Positions 7,909 to 17,671 of a stretch of DNA of 64,000 nt are shown one piece after another. Source of the stretch: Marinobacter segnicrescens (GTDB lineage Bacteria > Pseudomonadota > Gammaproteobacteria > Pseudomonadales > Oleiphilaceae); the NCBI RefSeq assembly GCF_900111555.1, contig NZ_FOHZ01000008.1, positions 1 to 64,000 on the forward strand, read 5' to 3'. The translations under genes and the position numbers were made by a program. How positions within the stretch are numbered: position 1 is the stretch's first letter; each line of letters opens with the position of its first letter. Below the pieces are notes generated by a model. The model was given only the letters and a program-made list of their open reading frames with translations. It was not told where the DNA came from and did not search any database.

Positions 7909-10100
7909 CGGTTAAACAGGCCCCGGATAGCATCCTTCACTTTTTCGCCGTCTTCTCCCTGCAGGCGTTCGTCGATCTTTTCGCGTACCTTTTCCTCTGC
8001 CTTCTCGCGGGCGCGCTCGGTTTCTTCCTGGACCTTTGCCCGGGCAGCATTGGCGGCAATGTCCTTGAGGGTATCGCGGAAGCGGGAGCCGTCGAAGGAG
8101 CACATGCCCGCCGGGTCTTCGGTGAAGTTGCCTCGGCACTCCACAGGGATAACAACGTTTTCGACGTACTCGGTGACCCGGCAGGCTTCGTCACGGTGGA
8201 TCTCGCCGACGATGCGAAGGCCCGCCTCGTAGTCGATTTCGGAGGCGGCCATGTCCACGGTGCCATTACCTTCCAGGCGCATGCCGGCGAGGGCGGCGAC
8301 GAGGTCGGTGTTGTCCAGTGTGTTGCCGTTGATCTGCAGGGTGCCCTTCATGTCATTGAAGGGCGTTGTCTGCCCCCAGTCGGTGGTGGTCAGTTGTTCC
8401 TGGTTCACCAGCGCGATGCCCTGGCAGGCCATGCGGGTCAGGTTCATCCGGGTGAACTGGCCTTCAGCCAGGTTGAAGTTGACGGTACCGTCGGCGTTCT
8501 GGCGTAGCACTGAGATCCGGTTGCCCTGGGTGCTGGCGTCAATGTTGATATTGGCAGCCCCTGCCAGCATGTCCATTTCGGCCAGGTCCTGCAGCAGTGG
8601 CTGGGTTTCCACACCGGATACCTGGGCCCTGAGTCGCCACGACGGGTCGTCACTGCGGGCATCGATATTGACGTTGGACTGGAAACCGCCATCGTACAGC
8701 TTGCCGCTGAAGTCACTCAGGCTTACCTGCCCGTTGGAGGCGTCGATCGACGTATTGATATCGGTGATGGTCAGGTTGCTGATGATCAGCTCACCCAGGC
8801 CCAGGTCGATGTCCAGGTCAAGCCCGCGGAGTGTTTCCAGGGGGAGCAGATCGCTTTCAGCCCCTGCACTTGCCGGTGCTCCGCTGGTAGATGGTTGGGT
8901 TGCGCCGGTTTCCTCTGCCGGCGGAGGCAGGTAACGGTCTGCGTTCAGGGCATCGCCTTTCAGTTGGAAGGCAACGGCGCCGGACTCGATGTTGTAGCGG
9001 GCACCGCCATTAAAGGTGGTGTCGTCCAGTAACATGGTCAGGTCGGACAATTCTGCCACACCCGCCGGGCCAGTGAGCTTGGTGCTCAGGGAGAGGCGGT
9101 TGAGTACCTCCGGATCCGTGGTTTCGACCTCATCCATGCCGAGGGTCTGCATCAGTTCCCGCAGGGAGAACTCAGCCACGGCCAGGTCACCGGTCACCTT
9201 GGGCTGGGCGCTAAAGCCCTCCACGTCCAGGTTGGTAGTCAGCTCCAGGTTGGCAAGGGTGGCGCGGAAATCGTCGAGACTGGCAGTTTCGTTTTCCAGG
9301 TTGGCGGCCGCGCCGCCGGTAATCCGGGCCTGCAACGTGCGGTCGCCAAAGGCCTCACCGGACAATCCGAACTTGGCATCCAGACCGTTTACCGCAAACT
9401 CTGTCAGCGCTTCATTTGCGGTCAGGCGGGCGGAGATGTCGCCATTGACGCTCATTTCCGGCTGGCCGGTATTGACCAGAAAGCCTACTTCCAGCGGAAA
9501 CTCGGAGCCCAGGGCGATCTGGCTGGCCAGCAGGCTGAAATCCTGCAGTACCACGGACTGCCCGGTGGCCATGTCTTCATACTGAACGCTGGCATCGGTG
9601 ACGCGGATTTCCTCCACTGCGAAAGCCAGGACATCACCGGAATCGCCGCCGTTTGCTGCAGCCTCCTCCTGAGCGGCTTCCGCCGCGGCCTCGTCGGCGC
9701 TGGGCGTTTCGCCTTCCGGCAGTATGCGAGTCCAGTTCCCGGTACCATCTTCCGCTACGGTCAGGCGGGCGTCGAGGCCGTCCAGTACGAAGGTGTGAAC
9801 CTGCGGCGACATGGCAATCAGCGACCAGAAATCCACCTGTGCGACCAGTTGGCGCAGTGCCACGAAACGCTCACCATCCAGCGTGGCTTCAACGTCATTC
9901 AGCTCAAGGCCCAGGGGGAACAGTGACCAGCCAATATCGCCGGAAAGATCCAGGTCCAGGTTCGTCTTCTGCTCCACCACTCGCTCAATCTGGGGCTTGT
10001 AGGCGTTCGGGTCGATGACAAACACCGCGACGGCAACCGCCGCAATCGCCAACAGAATCAGGCCAACAATGGCAAAGATGATGTAGCGGACAGCTTTCAT
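7905..10100 (-). CDS. asmA: AsmA family protein
   Basis: A 731-residue envelope protein: one N-terminal membrane anchor (about 5-30, YIIFAIVGLILLAIAAVAVAV) followed by a long periplasmic beta-rich part of AsmA repeats. The AsmA N-terminal motif is present (DPNAYKPQIERVVEQKTNLDL, then GDIGWSLFPLGLELNDVEA). Homologues influence outer-membrane protein and lipid homeostasis, and the wider family is linked to phospholipid transport between membranes. The last 60 residues are highly charged (ARAKVQEETERAREKAEEKV). AAAGGA lies nine bases before the ATG. Confidence 0.9.
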   Translation of the reverse strand: MKAVRYIIFAIVGLILLAIAAVAVAVFVIDPNAYKPQIERVVEQKTNLDLDLSGDIGWSLFPLGLELNDVEATLDGERFVALRQLVAQVDFWSLIAMSPQVHTFVLDGLDARLTVAEDGTGNWTRILPEGETPSADEAAAEAAQEEAAANGGDSGDVLAFAVEEIRVTDASVQYEDMATGQSVVLQDFSLLASQIALGSEFPLEVGFLVNTGQPEMSVNGDISARLTANEALTEFAVNGLDAKFGLSGEAFGDRTLQARITGGAAANLENETASLDDFRATLANLELTTNLDVEGFSAQPKVTGDLAVAEFSLRELMQTLGMDEVETTDPEVLNRLSLSTKLTGPAGVAELSDLTMLLDDTTFNGGARYNIESGAVAFQLKGDALNADRYLPPPAEETGATQPSTSGAPASAGAESDLLPLETLRGLDLDIDLGLGELIISNLTITDINTSIDASNGQVSLSDFSGKLYDGGFQSNVNIDARSDDPSWRLRAQVSGVETQPLLQDLAEMDMLAGAANINIDASTQGNRISVLRQNADGTVNFNLAEGQFTRMNLTRMACQGIALVNQEQLTTTDWGQTTPFNDMKGTLQINGNTLDNTDLVAALAGMRLEGNGTVDMAASEIDYEAGLRIVGEIHRDEACRVTEYVENVVIPVECRGNFTEDPAGMCSFDGSRFRDTLKDIAANAARAKVQEETERAREKAEEKVREKIDERLQGEDGEKVKDAIRGLFNR

Positions 10101-10290
10101 GGCAAGGGGTCCTTTCTGGTCTTATCCGGTAAGCGCACTGGAATCTGTAAGTGGGCTACTGTTTCAAGCCTAACGCACAGATTACAAATTAAAAGTGCTC
10201 CAAGTATGACAAAATGGCAGGGTTTCGCCACAATAGGAAGCCTACCGGCACCTGATAAAAACCGGCCGAACAATACTGGAGGACACAGGC

Positions 10291-10752
10291 GTGGCTTTTA
10301 CCGTTTCCATTGAACTGAACCGCGAGATCGAGCTGGCCGCTTCTTTTGACGACGCGTTTGCGCTGCTGTCAGACGTGCCCCGGTCGGTCAGTCACTTTCC
10401 CAAGGTGGACCGCCTGGTGGATCTGGGCGACAACACCTATCGCTGGGAAATGGAAAAGATCGGTGTCGACAAGTACTCCATCCAGACGGCCTACGCCTGC
10501 CAGTACCATGCGGACAGGGGTGCCGGGAAAGTCAGTTGGGTGCCGGTAAAAGGCGAGGGCAACGGCATCGTCGCTGGCAGCTGGACCCTGAGTGCCGTTG
10601 ATGCCCAGACCACCCGTGCCCGCTTCCAGACCTCTGCCAAGCTGACCCTGCCACTGCCAGGCCTGCTCAAGATGGCCATCAGCCCCGTGGTGAAACACGA
10701 ATTCAACGGTCTGGTGGATACCTACATGAACAATCTGAAGAAGGCATTCTGA
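10291..10752 (+). CDS. SRPBCC (START-like) family protein
   Basis: A 153-residue cytoplasmic protein with a ligand-binding SRPBCC fold: an N-terminal strand (VSIELNREIEL), the helix-loop ASFDDAFALLSDVPRSVSHFP, a central sheet and a long C-terminal helix (VVKHEFNGLVDTYMNNLKKAF). Substrate unknown. GTG start with GGAGG eight bases upstream. It is transcribed in the direction of the his genes but ends 110 bases before hisB, with a possible hisB promoter between. Confidence 0.75.
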   Translation: MAFTVSIELNREIELAASFDDAFALLSDVPRSVSHFPKVDRLVDLGDNTYRWEMEKIGVDKYSIQTAYACQYHADRGAGKVSWVPVKGEGNGIVAGSWTLSAVDAQTTRARFQTSAKLTLPLPGLLKMAISPVVKHEFNGLVDTYMNNLKKAF

Positions 10753-10811
10753 AGCGCCTTTGGCTATCGTCGCCATAGTCCTTTAAACGGGACTCTGTCC
10801 GGGCGAACGGG

Positions 10812-10817
10812 TATAAT
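10812..10817 (+). promoter_or_regulatory. Candidate -10 element upstream of hisB
   Basis: A perfect TATAAT hexamer 45 bases before the hisB start codon. No good -35 hexamer is seen at 16-18 bp spacing, so this is a weak claim. Confidence 0.3.
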
Positions 10818-10861
10818 TACGCCCTTGATTCAACGCTTGCTTGTCAATTTCCGGAGTTTTC

Positions 10862-11455
10862 ATGGCCGCTCGCAAGGCTCGGGTAGAACGAAATACCCTT
10901 GAAACCCAGATCACCGTCGAGATCGACCTGGACGGTACTGGCAAATCCAGTTTCGATACTGGCGTGCCCTTCCTCGAACACATGATGGACCAGATCGCCC
11001 GCCACGGCCTGGTGGACCTGACCATCAAGTCTACTGGTGACCTGCATATCGACGACCACCACACCGTCGAAGACATTGGTATCACCCTTGGGCAGGCCTT
11101 CAAACAGGCCGTGGGGGACAAGAAAGGCATTCGCCGTTACGGTCACGCCTACGTACCCCTGGACGAAGCCCTGTCACGGGTCGTCATCGATCTGTCTGGC
11201 CGCCCTGGCCTGGCGATGGATGTGCCTTATACCCGTGCGTCAGTGGGCGGGTTTGACGTGGACCTGTTCGAGGAATTCTTCCACGGCTTCGTCAACCACT
11301 CCATGGTGACCCTGCACATCGACAACCTGAAGGGCAAGAACACCCACCACCAGATCGAAACCGTGTTCAAGGCCTTCGGACGCGCCCTGCGTATGGCCAT
11401 TGAAATGGACGAGCGCATGGCAGGCATCACACCGTCTACCAAGGGGTCGCTCTGA
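10862..11455 (+). CDS. hisB: Imidazoleglycerol-phosphate dehydratase HisB
   Basis: A 197-residue enzyme that converts imidazole glycerol phosphate to imidazole acetol phosphate in histidine synthesis. The duplicated metal-binding motifs are visible: [11 protein letters not shown] and [13 protein letters not shown], with [16 protein letters not shown] and [13 protein letters not shown]. It is the monofunctional form without a phosphatase domain. A longer reading from a TTG at 10841 exists; the ATG at 10862 follows GGAG by six bases. First of the hisBHAF cluster. Confidence 0.97.
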   Translation: MAARKARVERNTLETQITVEIDLDGTGKSSFDTGVPFLEHMMDQIARHGLVDLTIKSTGDLHIDDHHTVEDIGITLGQAFKQAVGDKKGIRRYGHAYVPLDEALSRVVIDLSGRPGLAMDVPYTRASVGGFDVDLFEEFFHGFVNHSMVTLHIDNLKGKNTHHQIETVFKAFGRALRMAIEMDERMAGITPSTKGSL

Positions 11456-11488
11456 GCGGTCCCTGCTGATTGCAGGATTGTTCCACCG

Positions 11489-12130
11489 ATGAATACCGTC
11501 GCCATCATCGACTACGGCATGGGAAACCTCCATTCCGCCCGCAAGGCCGTGGAGCACGTCGCCCCCGACGCCCGCGTGTTAGTCACCGACAACGCTGACC
11601 AGATTCGCGAAGCCGACCGGGTCATCCTCCCGGGCGTCGGCGCCATCCGCGACTGCATGGCCGAAATGCAACGCCTGGGCGTGGACGAGCTGGTTCGCGA
11701 AGTCTCCGTCGATCGCCCGTTCCTGGGCATCTGCGTGGGCATGCAGGCCCTGATGTCCCGCAGCGAAGAAAACGGCGGCGTGGACTGCATCAACCTGTTC
11801 GACTCCCAGGTACGCTTCTTCGGCGAAAACCTGGTCGAAAACGGTGAACGACTGAAAGTCCCCCACATGGGCTGGAACCAGGTCTGGCAGACCGTCGACC
11901 ACCCCCTGTGGCACGACATCGAGGACGGTGACCGTTTTTACTTTGTGCACAGCTACTACGTGGAGTCCGCCGGCAACGACGCCATTGCCGGCCGCACCCA
12001 CTACGGTGTCGACCTTGCTGCGGCGGTCGCCAGAGATAATATCTTTGCTGTCCAGTTCCACCCGGAAAAAAGCGCCCGGGCGGGTCTGCAGCTTCTTAAA
12101 AACTTTACTGGCTGGTCAGGAAAAAACTGA
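11489..12130 (+). CDS. hisH: Imidazole glycerol phosphate synthase, glutaminase subunit HisH
   Basis: A 213-residue class I amidotransferase that supplies ammonia to HisF. The catalytic triad is complete: C82 (GICVGMQ), H191 and E193 (VQFHPEKS). The oxyanion strand motif [10 protein letters not shown] is present. It starts 33 bases after hisB. It is followed not directly by hisA but by a 194-base gap filled by a large inverted-repeat structure. Confidence 0.97.
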   Translation: MNTVAIIDYGMGNLHSARKAVEHVAPDARVLVTDNADQIREADRVILPGVGAIRDCMAEMQRLGVDELVREVSVDRPFLGICVGMQALMSRSEENGGVDCINLFDSQVRFFGENLVENGERLKVPHMGWNQVWQTVDHPLWHDIEDGDRFYFVHSYYVESAGNDAIAGRTHYGVDLAAAVARDNIFAVQFHPEKSARAGLQLLKNFTGWSGKN

Positions 12131-12169
12131 ACGCTGCTGGGAGGCCCGCACCCAAGCGGCGATCCGGTG

Positions 12170-12263
12170 GGTGGTAGCCCTTTCCGGGACCTTCAAAAAC
12201 AGGGATGTTTTTGAAGAGCCTACACGGACGTATTCACGGCGTGTCCCGGAAAGGGCTACCACC
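12170..12263 (+). repeat. Three-way-junction repeat, copy A (between hisH and hisA)
   Basis: A perfect 21-bp inverted repeat (12170-12190 with 12243-12263) encloses a 52-base core. Within the core, 12191-12201 and 12206-12216 form a second perfect 11-bp stem with a GGGA loop, followed by a smaller stem around TACACGGACGTA. Outer stem plus two inner hairpins gives a three-way junction. Copies B, C and D share this plan but have different arm sequences; copy A is the most divergent. It lies inside an operon, so full termination here would starve hisA and hisF. Confidence 0.8.
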
Positions 12264-12324
12264 TGCCGGAGCGCGGACGGCGAACTCCCTAGCCCCAGAG
12301 TCAGAGTTAAAGGAACAAAAAGCG

Positions 12325-13065
12325 ATGCTCATCATCCCCGCTATCGACCTCAAAGACGGCAAATGCGTACGCCTGCGCCAGGGCAAAATGGACGACTCCA
12401 CCGAATACGGTGACGACCCCGTCGCCATGGCCGACCGCTGGGTCGACTCCGGTGCCCGTCGCCTCCACCTTGTGGATCTCAATGGCGCCTTCGCCGGCGA
12501 ACCCGTCAACGGCGAAATCGTTCGCGCCATCGCCACCAAATATCCCAATTTGCCCATCCAGATCGGCGGCGGCATTCGATCCGCGGAAACCATCGAAGCC
12601 TACCTCAAGGCCGGCGTGCAGTGGGTCATTATCGGCACCAAGGCCGTCAAAGAGCCGGAGTTCGTCACAGAAATGTGCAAACAATTTCCCGGCCACATCA
12701 TCGTCGGCCTTGACGCCAAGGACGGCCGGGTTGCTACCGACGGCTGGGCAGAAGTCTCCGAAGTCATGGCCACCGACCTGGCCAAACGATTCGCCAACGA
12801 TGGCGTCGAAGCCATCGTCTACACCGATATCAGCCGCGACGGAATGATGCAGGGCGTTAATGTTGAAGCAACAGCTGCGCTCGCGGAAGAAGGCGGCATA
12901 CCGGTCATTGCCTCCGGCGGTGTGACCAACATGGACGACCTCAAGCGACTGGCAACCGTGGCGGACAAGGGTATCCTCGGCGCCATTACCGGCCGGGCCA
13001 TATATGAGGGTACCCTGGACGTATCCGAAGCCCAGGCTTATTGCGACAGCCTGAACAAAGCCTGA
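12325..13065 (+). CDS. hisA: Phosphoribosylformimino-5-aminoimidazole carboxamide ribotide isomerase HisA
   Basis: A 246-residue TIM-barrel isomerase of histidine synthesis. D8 ([14 protein letters not shown]) and the second catalytic Asp in [11 protein letters not shown] are present, as are the phosphate-binding loops GGGIRS and ASGGVT. A longer open frame upstream runs through the repeat and is rejected; the ATG at 12325 has AAGGA upstream. hisF follows ten bases later. Confidence 0.97.
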   Translation: MLIIPAIDLKDGKCVRLRQGKMDDSTEYGDDPVAMADRWVDSGARRLHLVDLNGAFAGEPVNGEIVRAIATKYPNLPIQIGGGIRSAETIEAYLKAGVQWVIIGTKAVKEPEFVTEMCKQFPGHIIVGLDAKDGRVATDGWAEVSEVMATDLAKRFANDGVEAIVYTDISRDGMMQGVNVEATAALAEEGGIPVIASGGVTNMDDLKRLATVADKGILGAITGRAIYEGTLDVSEAQAYCDSLNKA

Positions 13066-13075
13066 GGAGGGCAAT

Positions 13076-13849
13076 ATGGGACTGGCAAAGCGCATCATTC
13101 CCTGCCTGGACGTGGACAAGGGTCGCGTGGTCAAGGGCGTCAACTTCGTGGACATCCGCGATGCCGGCGATCCGGTGGAAGTGGCCCGCAAGTACAACGA
13201 GCAGGGCGCCGACGAAATTACCTTCCTGGATATCACGGCCAGCCACGAAAGCCGCGACACCACCTATGAAACAGTGGAACGCATGGCCGCAGAGGTCTTT
13301 ATCCCGCTGACGGTCGGTGGCGGCGTGCGTACCGTGGACGATATTCGCAAGCTGCTCAATGCCGGTGCGGACAAGGTTTCTATCAATACCGCTGCGGTTT
13401 TCAACCCGGAGTTTGTCCGCGAAGCCGCCGAGCGGTTCGGCAGTCAATGTATTGTGGTGGCCATTGATGCCAAGCAGGTGAGTGGCGAAGGTGAGGAGCC
13501 TCGTTGGGAAATCTTTACCCATGGCGGGCGCAAGCCTACAGGGCTTGATGCCGTCGAGTGGGCTCGCAAGATGGTGGCCATGGGTGCGGGTGAACTTCTG
13601 CTGACCAGTATGGACAGGGATGGCACGAAGATCGGTTTTGATCTGGGACTGACCCGGGCGGTGAGTGATGCAGTGGTGGTGCCGGTGATTGCCTCAGGGG
13701 GTGTAGGAGAGCTTCAGCACCTGGCGGATGGGGTCACCAAGGGTGGTGCCGATGCAGTGCTGGCAGCTTCGATTTTCCACTTCGGGCAGCATACGATTCC
13801 CGAGGCCAAGGCGTTTATGAAGGCGCAGGGGATCGAAGTTCGAGAGTGA
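13076..13849 (+). CDS. hisF: Imidazole glycerol phosphate synthase, cyclase subunit HisF
   Basis: A 257-residue TIM barrel that joins with HisH to make imidazole glycerol phosphate and AICAR. D12 ([14 protein letters not shown]) and the second catalytic Asp in [12 protein letters not shown] are visible; phosphate loops GGGVRT and ASGGVGEL are intact. GAGG precedes the ATG. Ten bases after hisA. A T-run follows the stop, then a mosaic of inverted repeats. Confidence 0.97.
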   Translation: MGLAKRIIPCLDVDKGRVVKGVNFVDIRDAGDPVEVARKYNEQGADEITFLDITASHESRDTTYETVERMAAEVFIPLTVGGGVRTVDDIRKLLNAGADKVSINTAAVFNPEFVREAAERFGSQCIVVAIDAKQVSGEGEEPRWEIFTHGGRKPTGLDAVEWARKMVAMGAGELLLTSMDRDGTKIGFDLGLTRAVSDAVVVPVIASGGVGELQHLADGVTKGGADAVLAASIFHFGQHTIPEAKAFMKAQGIEVRE

Positions 13850-13860
13850 TTTTTTTTGGC

Positions 13861-14136
13861 CACGGCCCTTCGACAGGCTCAGGGCGGACGGGAACAAGGA
13901 AAAGAACCTTTGGCCACGAAACCCGCGAAATCCTCTAAAACGTTTATTGCCACGGACACTCGCTGACTCTCACGGACAAAGACCTTTTTCCTTGTTCATG
14001 GCCCCGCCAAGGGGCGTCCGTGTCAGTCCGTGAGTGTCCGTGGCACAAGAATTTTAAGCTTTTCTTTTCGTGGTTTTGGTGGATTTCGTGGCAGAAATTT
14101 TTTATCCGTCCGCCCTGAGCCTGTCGAAGGGCCGTG
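13861..14136. repeat. Mosaic of nested inverted repeats after hisF
   Basis: A perfect 31-bp inverted repeat (13861-13891 with 14106-14136) contains the widely scattered motif CTTCGACAGGCTCAGG. Inside it are an imperfect pair near 13949-13977 and 14015-14044 (CCACGGACACTC type), and a third pair of the type GAACAAGGAAAA (13892-13903 with its complement near 13990-14000). The 276-base block fills the whole gap between the convergent hisF and yibQ genes. Confidence 0.85.
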
Positions 14137-14172
14137 TTTCCCGTGGCCAATACCCCTTGAGCTATTAGCCGA

Positions 14173-15009
14173 TCAGTCTCTGTGGCTCCGGGCCACCGTC
14201 GTCACGATTTCCCGCTTCTCTCCTTCCGCAAACATCCTCCGGTTACCGTTCCGAATAGCCCAGATGCCGCTGACGGTGGCGACCGAGATACCCTGTTCGT
14301 CCAGTTCCGGCAGGGCTTTTTCAAGGTAGTCCACGGTAACCGTGTGGGGATGGCCGATGGCTATGGCGGTGCCGTTTTGGCGGGCCTTGCGGATCAGTTG
14401 CTGGAACTGCTGGTGGACGAATTCCTCGGTCTGTTCGTGGTCGAGGAAGACATCGCGGGTGAGGCTGGGGATGTTGCGGTCGGCCGCGACCTGGCCCGCT
14501 ACGGTGGTGGCGATTGTGCGGCTGTCGACGAAGTAGAGCGGGTAGTGGTCCAGCTCCTCCATCACCCAAGCCATGGGTTGGGGCAACTGCGTCAGCAGGC
14601 TGCCCATGTGGTTGTTGACGCCCTGCACATGGGGAATGGCGTGGAGTGCCCGGCGCAGGGTATTTGTCAGTGTGGGCTTGTCCATGTCCGCGGTCAGTCC
14701 GCCGGCCCCGAGGCCGATACTGCGGGTGTTGTCCATGGGGGCGTGGAGCATGACTTCCTTGTGGTTGCGGTGCGCCAGCGTGGCCAGTTCGGTGGTGTGG
14801 CGCCGGTAGGGGAGGAAGGCCAGGGTCAGGGGCTGCTCCATGTTGATCAACCGGCGGCCTTCAAAGGCATTGGCGCCCATGTCATCAATGATGATGGCAA
14901 TGGTGGGCTGTAAGCCCTCCACCGCTGGCGCTTCTTCGGTTGGTTCAGCAGCCCCCGGTGTTGCAACCAGCAGTAACGCCAGGGCCTTGACGGTAGTGCG
15001 TAGCCTCAC
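14173..15009 (-). CDS. yibQ: Divergent polysaccharide deacetylase family protein (YibQ)
   Basis: A 278-residue exported protein with a signal peptide (VKALALLLVATPGAAEP). The NodB-like barrel is recognised by TIAIIIDDMGANAFEGRRL, LAFLPYRRHT, HNHKEVMLHAPMDN-type strands and GVNNHMGS. This clade keeps the DD pair and some His. Its role is unproven, but it is a constant neighbour of envC and gpmI, as in E. coli. The start overlaps the ctpA stop by four bases. Confidence 0.9.
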   Translation of the reverse strand: MRLRTTVKALALLLVATPGAAEPTEEAPAVEGLQPTIAIIIDDMGANAFEGRRLINMEQPLTLAFLPYRRHTTELATLAHRNHKEVMLHAPMDNTRSIGLGAGGLTADMDKPTLTNTLRRALHAIPHVQGVNNHMGSLLTQLPQPMAWVMEELDHYPLYFVDSRTIATTVAGQVAADRNIPSLTRDVFLDHEQTEEFVHQQFQQLIRKARQNGTAIAIGHPHTVTVDYLEKALPELDEQGISVATVSGIWAIRNGNRRMFAEGEKREIVTTVARSHRD

Positions 15010-16355
15010 TCTGCCCGGTCTCCCCGCCTGGTTAGAATGCCCAGTCCCTTGAGCAGGTTCAGGGCTGAGCGCAGCTGGTAGTCCCGGTCGATTTCGGGGT
15101 TACCGTCGCTTTCCCGGTCTTCCGGGCGAATGTCGCCTTCGCCGTTTTCCAGGTGGCCGCTCAGGCTGGCTTCGCTGAAGAAGGGTCCGCCTTCAATCTC
15201 GGTCAGGGTCGCCGGGCGTACCTCTATGTCCGGCGCGATACCCCTGGCCTGGATGGAGCGGCCGTCCGGGGTGAAATACCGGGCGGTGGTCATTTTGATG
15301 GCATGGGTTTCATCCAGGGGGATAACCGTCTGTACAGAGCCCTTGCCAAAGGACCGGGTGCCCATGACAACGGCTCGCTCGTGATCCTGCAGTGCGCCGG
15401 CCAGGATTTCAGAGGCGGATGCGGAACCGCCGTTGATCAGTACAACGATGGGTGCACCATTGGCCACATCGCCGGCCTTGGCGTTGAAACGCAGGCGGGA
15501 GCTCTGGATGCGGCCCTCGGTATAGACAATCAGACCTTCATCCAGCAGTGCGTCGGAGGTTTCCACGGCCGCCTGGAGGATGCCTCCGGGATTGTTGCGC
15601 ACGTCGATGATCAGGCCGTCCAGGTCGCCTCCATGGTCTGCGATCAGTTCCTCGATGGCGTCCACGAACTGGCCGCCGGTTTCATCCTGGAACTGGGTAA
15701 TGCGTACGTAGCCGTAACCCGGCTCCAGCATGCGGGACTTGATACTGGTGACCTTGATGATCGCGCGTTCAACATCGATTTCGATGGGGGCACTCTTACC
15801 GTCACGCATGATGGTCAGGGTCAGGATGGTACCTGGCTTGCCGCGCATGCGGGTGACCGCGTCCTGCAGGGTCATGCCCTTTACGGGCTCGTCGCCCAGC
15901 TTGATGATCAGGTCGCCGGCCTGCACCCCAGCCCTTTGCGCGGGGGTGTCATCGATGGGGGCGATGACTTTCACAAAGCCGTCTTCCATACCCACTTCAA
16001 TGCCAAGGCCGCCGAACTCGCCGGTAGTGCTTTCTTCCAGGGCTTCGTATTCGGTGGGTTCCAGGTAGGCGGAATGGGGGTCAAGCCCGGAGAGCATGCC
16101 CTTGATGGCACTCTCCAGCAGCTTCTTGTCGGAAACCTCTTCCACGTAGGCTTCCTTGATGCGGCTGAAGACCTCGGTAAATTTACGGAGGTCATCCAGG
16201 GGCAGGGTAGCCTCTTCTTCGAACTGGCCGGAATGGGGAGACGATGCCTCTGTCGGCCGGGATTCCTGGGCAGTGGCAAAGGCGCCGTACAGGCAGGAAA
16301 GTACCAGCAAGCCGCCGAGAAGAGTGGTTTTACGACCTTGGATAACCCGTTTCAT
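15006..16355 (-). CDS. ctpA: S41 family carboxyl-terminal processing peptidase (CtpA-like)
   Basis: A 449-residue periplasmic serine protease. Signal sequence at 10-30; N-terminal helical part with AYVEEVSDKKLLESAIKGMLSGLDPHSAYL; PDZ domain at about 110-190 (GIEVGMEDGFVKVIAPIDDTPA); protease core with the catalytic Ser in GGSASASEI (311-315) and Lys338 (SFGKGSVQ). Such proteases trim periplasmic and peptidoglycan-associated proteins. It sits between envC and yibQ, on the same strand. Confidence 0.95.
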   Translation of the reverse strand: MKRVIQGRKTTLLGGLLVLSCLYGAFATAQESRPTEASSPHSGQFEEEATLPLDDLRKFTEVFSRIKEAYVEEVSDKKLLESAIKGMLSGLDPHSAYLEPTEYEALEESTTGEFGGLGIEVGMEDGFVKVIAPIDDTPAQRAGVQAGDLIIKLGDEPVKGMTLQDAVTRMRGKPGTILTLTIMRDGKSAPIEIDVERAIIKVTSIKSRMLEPGYGYVRITQFQDETGGQFVDAIEELIADHGGDLDGLIIDVRNNPGGILQAAVETSDALLDEGLIVYTEGRIQSSRLRFNAKAGDVANGAPIVVLINGGSASASEILAGALQDHERAVVMGTRSFGKGSVQTVIPLDETHAIKMTTARYFTPDGRSIQARGIAPDIEVRPATLTEIEGGPFFSEASLSGHLENGEGDIRPEDRESDGNPEIDRDYQLRSALNLLKGLGILTRRGDRAE

Positions 16356-16476
16356 TCAGCATTCCTGTAGTAGAGGCTGGGTACTGCGACAGTACTCAGG
16401 ATTCAGTATCTCGCCGGTCAGTATGGCGCCCCGGGAGACGTTTGTCAGCCCGGTTGGTCGCACACTAGTCATTGTT

Positions 16477-17649
16477 TTAACGGCGTTTGAGCCAGCCTGT
16501 GGGGTTCTGGGGTTTGCCGTTGTGACGCAGTTCAAAATACACGGCGGGATCAGTGGTGCCGCCAGTACGACCAGCCAGGGCGATGGTTTCGCCAGCCCGG
16601 ACCCAATCGCCGGGGCTGGTCAGCAGGCTGGAGCTGTGGCCGTACAGGGTCATGTACCCTTCACCATGATCGATGATGGTCATCATACCGAAGCCCCGTA
16701 ACCAGTTGGAGAAGACCACACGACCATAGTGTACGGCCTTGATTTCCGCCTCTTCTTCCGTGTTCACAAGGATACCGTTACGGCGCAGATGGCCCTGGGC
16801 CATGGAGCCACCGAATGCCGCCACCAGCCGGCCTTCTGCGGGCCAGGCCAGGCCGCCCCGGCGTTTACTGAATGGTTCCGTCTCAGTGGGAGAGGGGATG
16901 TTGGCGATGGCTTCTTCCACTTCTTTCAGCAGTTTCTCCAGCCGCTCCCTGTCGGCCTCCAGACTGCTGCGTTGATTCTGTCGGGCTGCAATATCCTGTT
17001 CCAGGCTGGCCAGGGTTTTCTCCCGTGTGGCCTTGCGGGCCTGAAGGGCCTGGTGGCGCTGCCCAGCTTCTTTCTCCAGGCGAACGACTTCTGCCTGGGC
17101 CTCCAGCTTGCGCTGACGGGTGGTCTCAAGCTCGGCAAGGGTGTTGTTGAAGGTTTCCAGGCGTTGCAGGTTATCGCCGCTGAGGTATTCGTAGTAGGTC
17201 ATGGTGCGGGCGATTTCCTGGGGGTTTGCCTCGTTCAGCAGAACCTTGATGGCCGGGGCCTGGCCTTCCATCCAGGCGCCCCTGAGTTGCTGTTTCAGGG
17301 CGGAGCGCTGTTCCTGCAGGTTCTGGTCAAGGTCTTTTTCCTGCTGTTCCAGTGCTTCCAGCTCCCGGGCCTGCCGGCGGCGTCTGTCCTGAAGCTCACG
17401 GCGTTCCCGGGTAAGGCGGCTGATTTCCTTTTCGGTGCGCGCCAGGGTTTGCTCAAGCTCCGAGCGGTCCTCCTCAGCTTCCGAGAGCCATTCATTGATC
17501 TCCTCGATCTCTTCCTTGAGCGCTTTCACCTGGGCAGGGGTTACCTGCTCCTGGGCCTGTGCAGTGCCAGTGAGCAAAAACGCAAAAAGCGCCAGCCGGA
17601 CTATTCCGGTGGCGCCTCTCACAGGTCTTGCGGTGGCATTAGCTGCCAT
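16477..17649 (-). CDS. envC: Murein hydrolase activator EnvC
   Basis: A 390-residue exported protein: signal peptide, a long coiled coil (about 30-250, with EEIEEINEWLSEAEEDRSEL) and a C-terminal LytM/M23-fold domain (about 275-390). The metal ligands are degenerate: the HxxxD position reads RRNGILV, as in E. coli EnvC, so it should activate amidases rather than cut peptidoglycan. A TTG at 17664 allows five more residues; the ATG at 17649 has GAGG nine bases upstream. It is just downstream of gpmI. Confidence 0.93.
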   Translation of the reverse strand: MAANATARPVRGATGIVRLALFAFLLTGTAQAQEQVTPAQVKALKEEIEEINEWLSEAEEDRSELEQTLARTEKEISRLTRERRELQDRRRRQARELEALEQQEKDLDQNLQEQRSALKQQLRGAWMEGQAPAIKVLLNEANPQEIARTMTYYEYLSGDNLQRLETFNNTLAELETTRQRKLEAQAEVVRLEKEAGQRHQALQARKATREKTLASLEQDIAARQNQRSSLEADRERLEKLLKEVEEAIANIPSPTETEPFSKRRGGLAWPAEGRLVAAFGGSMAQGHLRRNGILVNTEEEAEIKAVHYGRVVFSNWLRGFGMMTIIDHGEGYMTLYGHSSSLLTSPGDWVRAGETIALAGRTGGTTDPAVYFELRHNGKPQNPTGWLKRR

Positions 17650-17671
17650 CAGTAGCCGCCTCAATGGGCAA

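Noticed and set aside
12205..12324. N-terminal extension of HisA by 40 residues
   Set aside because: The extension is translated from the repeat structure; homology and ribosome-binding site support the ATG at 12325.
15153..16370. 405-residue open frame antisense to ctpA
   Set aside because: Same reason: no domain, and the sense gene is complete.
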